DNA of 41,234 nucleotides from CAYJEQ01 sp964370185 (GTDB taxonomy: Bacteria; Bacillota; Clostridia; Oscillospirales; Ruminococcaceae): positions 1 through 41,234 of the forward strand of contig CAYJIJ010000014.1 in assembly GCA_964370185.1 (NCBI GenBank), read 5' to 3'. The notes under the pieces were generated by a model, which was not told the DNA's origin, searched no databases, and saw only the letters and a program-made list of their open reading frames with translations. Positions within the stretch are counted from its first letter, which is position 1, and every line of letters begins with the position of its first letter. Of the stretch, positions 41,191 through 41,234 are shown in pieces. Both the position numbers and the translations under genes were made by a program.

Positions 41191-41234
41191 GCGGGTTTAG
41201 CTCATCTGGTAGAGCGCCACCTTGCCAAGGTGGA
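41191..41234 (+). tRNA. tRNA-Gly (GCC), cut by the window end
   Basis: Starts GCGGGTTTAGCTC with a normal D-arm, then CCACC-TTGCCAA-GGTGG, giving anticodon GCC. The variable and T-arms lie outside the window. Confidence 0.9.

Overview
The window looks like chromosomal DNA of an AT-rich, low-GC, strictly anaerobic Gram-positive bacterium of the class Clostridia (Bacillota). The evidence is a one-chain pyruvate:ferredoxin oxidoreductase, a TepA-YlzJ-FtsK (SpoIIIE-type) cluster, AGGAGG ribosome binding sites, a T-box riboswitch, the GatCAB route to Asn-/Gln-tRNA, and an F-type ATP synthase whose c subunit carries the sodium-binding signature. The species cannot be named from the sequence. No phage, plasmid, transposase, CRISPR array or rRNA is visible. 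Most of the window is core metabolism and housekeeping separated by hairpin-rich intergenic DNA.

Layout: 1-4.2 kb has the 3' end of a modular surface-protein gene, a secreted acidic protein of unknown function, and a nitroreductase. 4.4-12.98 kb has PFOR (minus), an AspT/MocR-type aminotransferase and a GNAT acetyltransferase (plus), and a membrane c-di-GMP phosphodiesterase (minus). 13.2-16.2 kb has a solitary cytosine-5 DNA methyltransferase, a broken flavodoxin-fold reductase gene and a G5/3D-domain cell-wall protein. 16.8-23.9 kb is the complete ATP synthase operon atpZ-I-B-E-F-H-A-G-D-C, with a recognisable promoter and terminator. 23.9-24.4 kb is a mosaic of inverted repeats. 24.4-29.3 kb (minus) carries tepA-ylzJ-uppP-ftsK. 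29.4-32.6 kb has ispE and recG. 32.8-34.1 kb holds a second copy of the secreted acidic protein. 34.2-35.1 kb (minus) encodes a DUF368/PopT transporter. 35.3-40.6 kb is a T-box-controlled operon encoding an AspRS-GatC fusion, GatA and GatB. 40.8 kb to the end is a tRNA cluster (Val, Asp, Phe, partial Gly).

How the genes work together: PFOR yields acetyl-CoA and reduced ferredoxin. The ATP synthase, probably Na+-coupled, uses or builds the ion gradient. IspE (isoprenoid precursors), UppP and the PopT-like protein all touch the undecaprenyl-phosphate cycle that feeds cell-wall synthesis, and the G5/3D protein acts on that wall. The AspRS-GatC/GatA/GatB operon makes Asp-tRNA and amidates mischarged Asp-tRNA(Asn) and Glu-tRNA(Gln). 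Its leader appears to carry overlapping Glu and Asn codons in the specifier loop.

Items most worth a second look are the apparent two-codon T-box with the AspRS-GatC fusion; the two secreted paralogues that end in a sortase-like PETGG without an anchor; families of modular intergenic hairpins; and a roughly 50-bp repeat that interrupts the reductase gene and also bounds a 405-bp inverted-repeat block.
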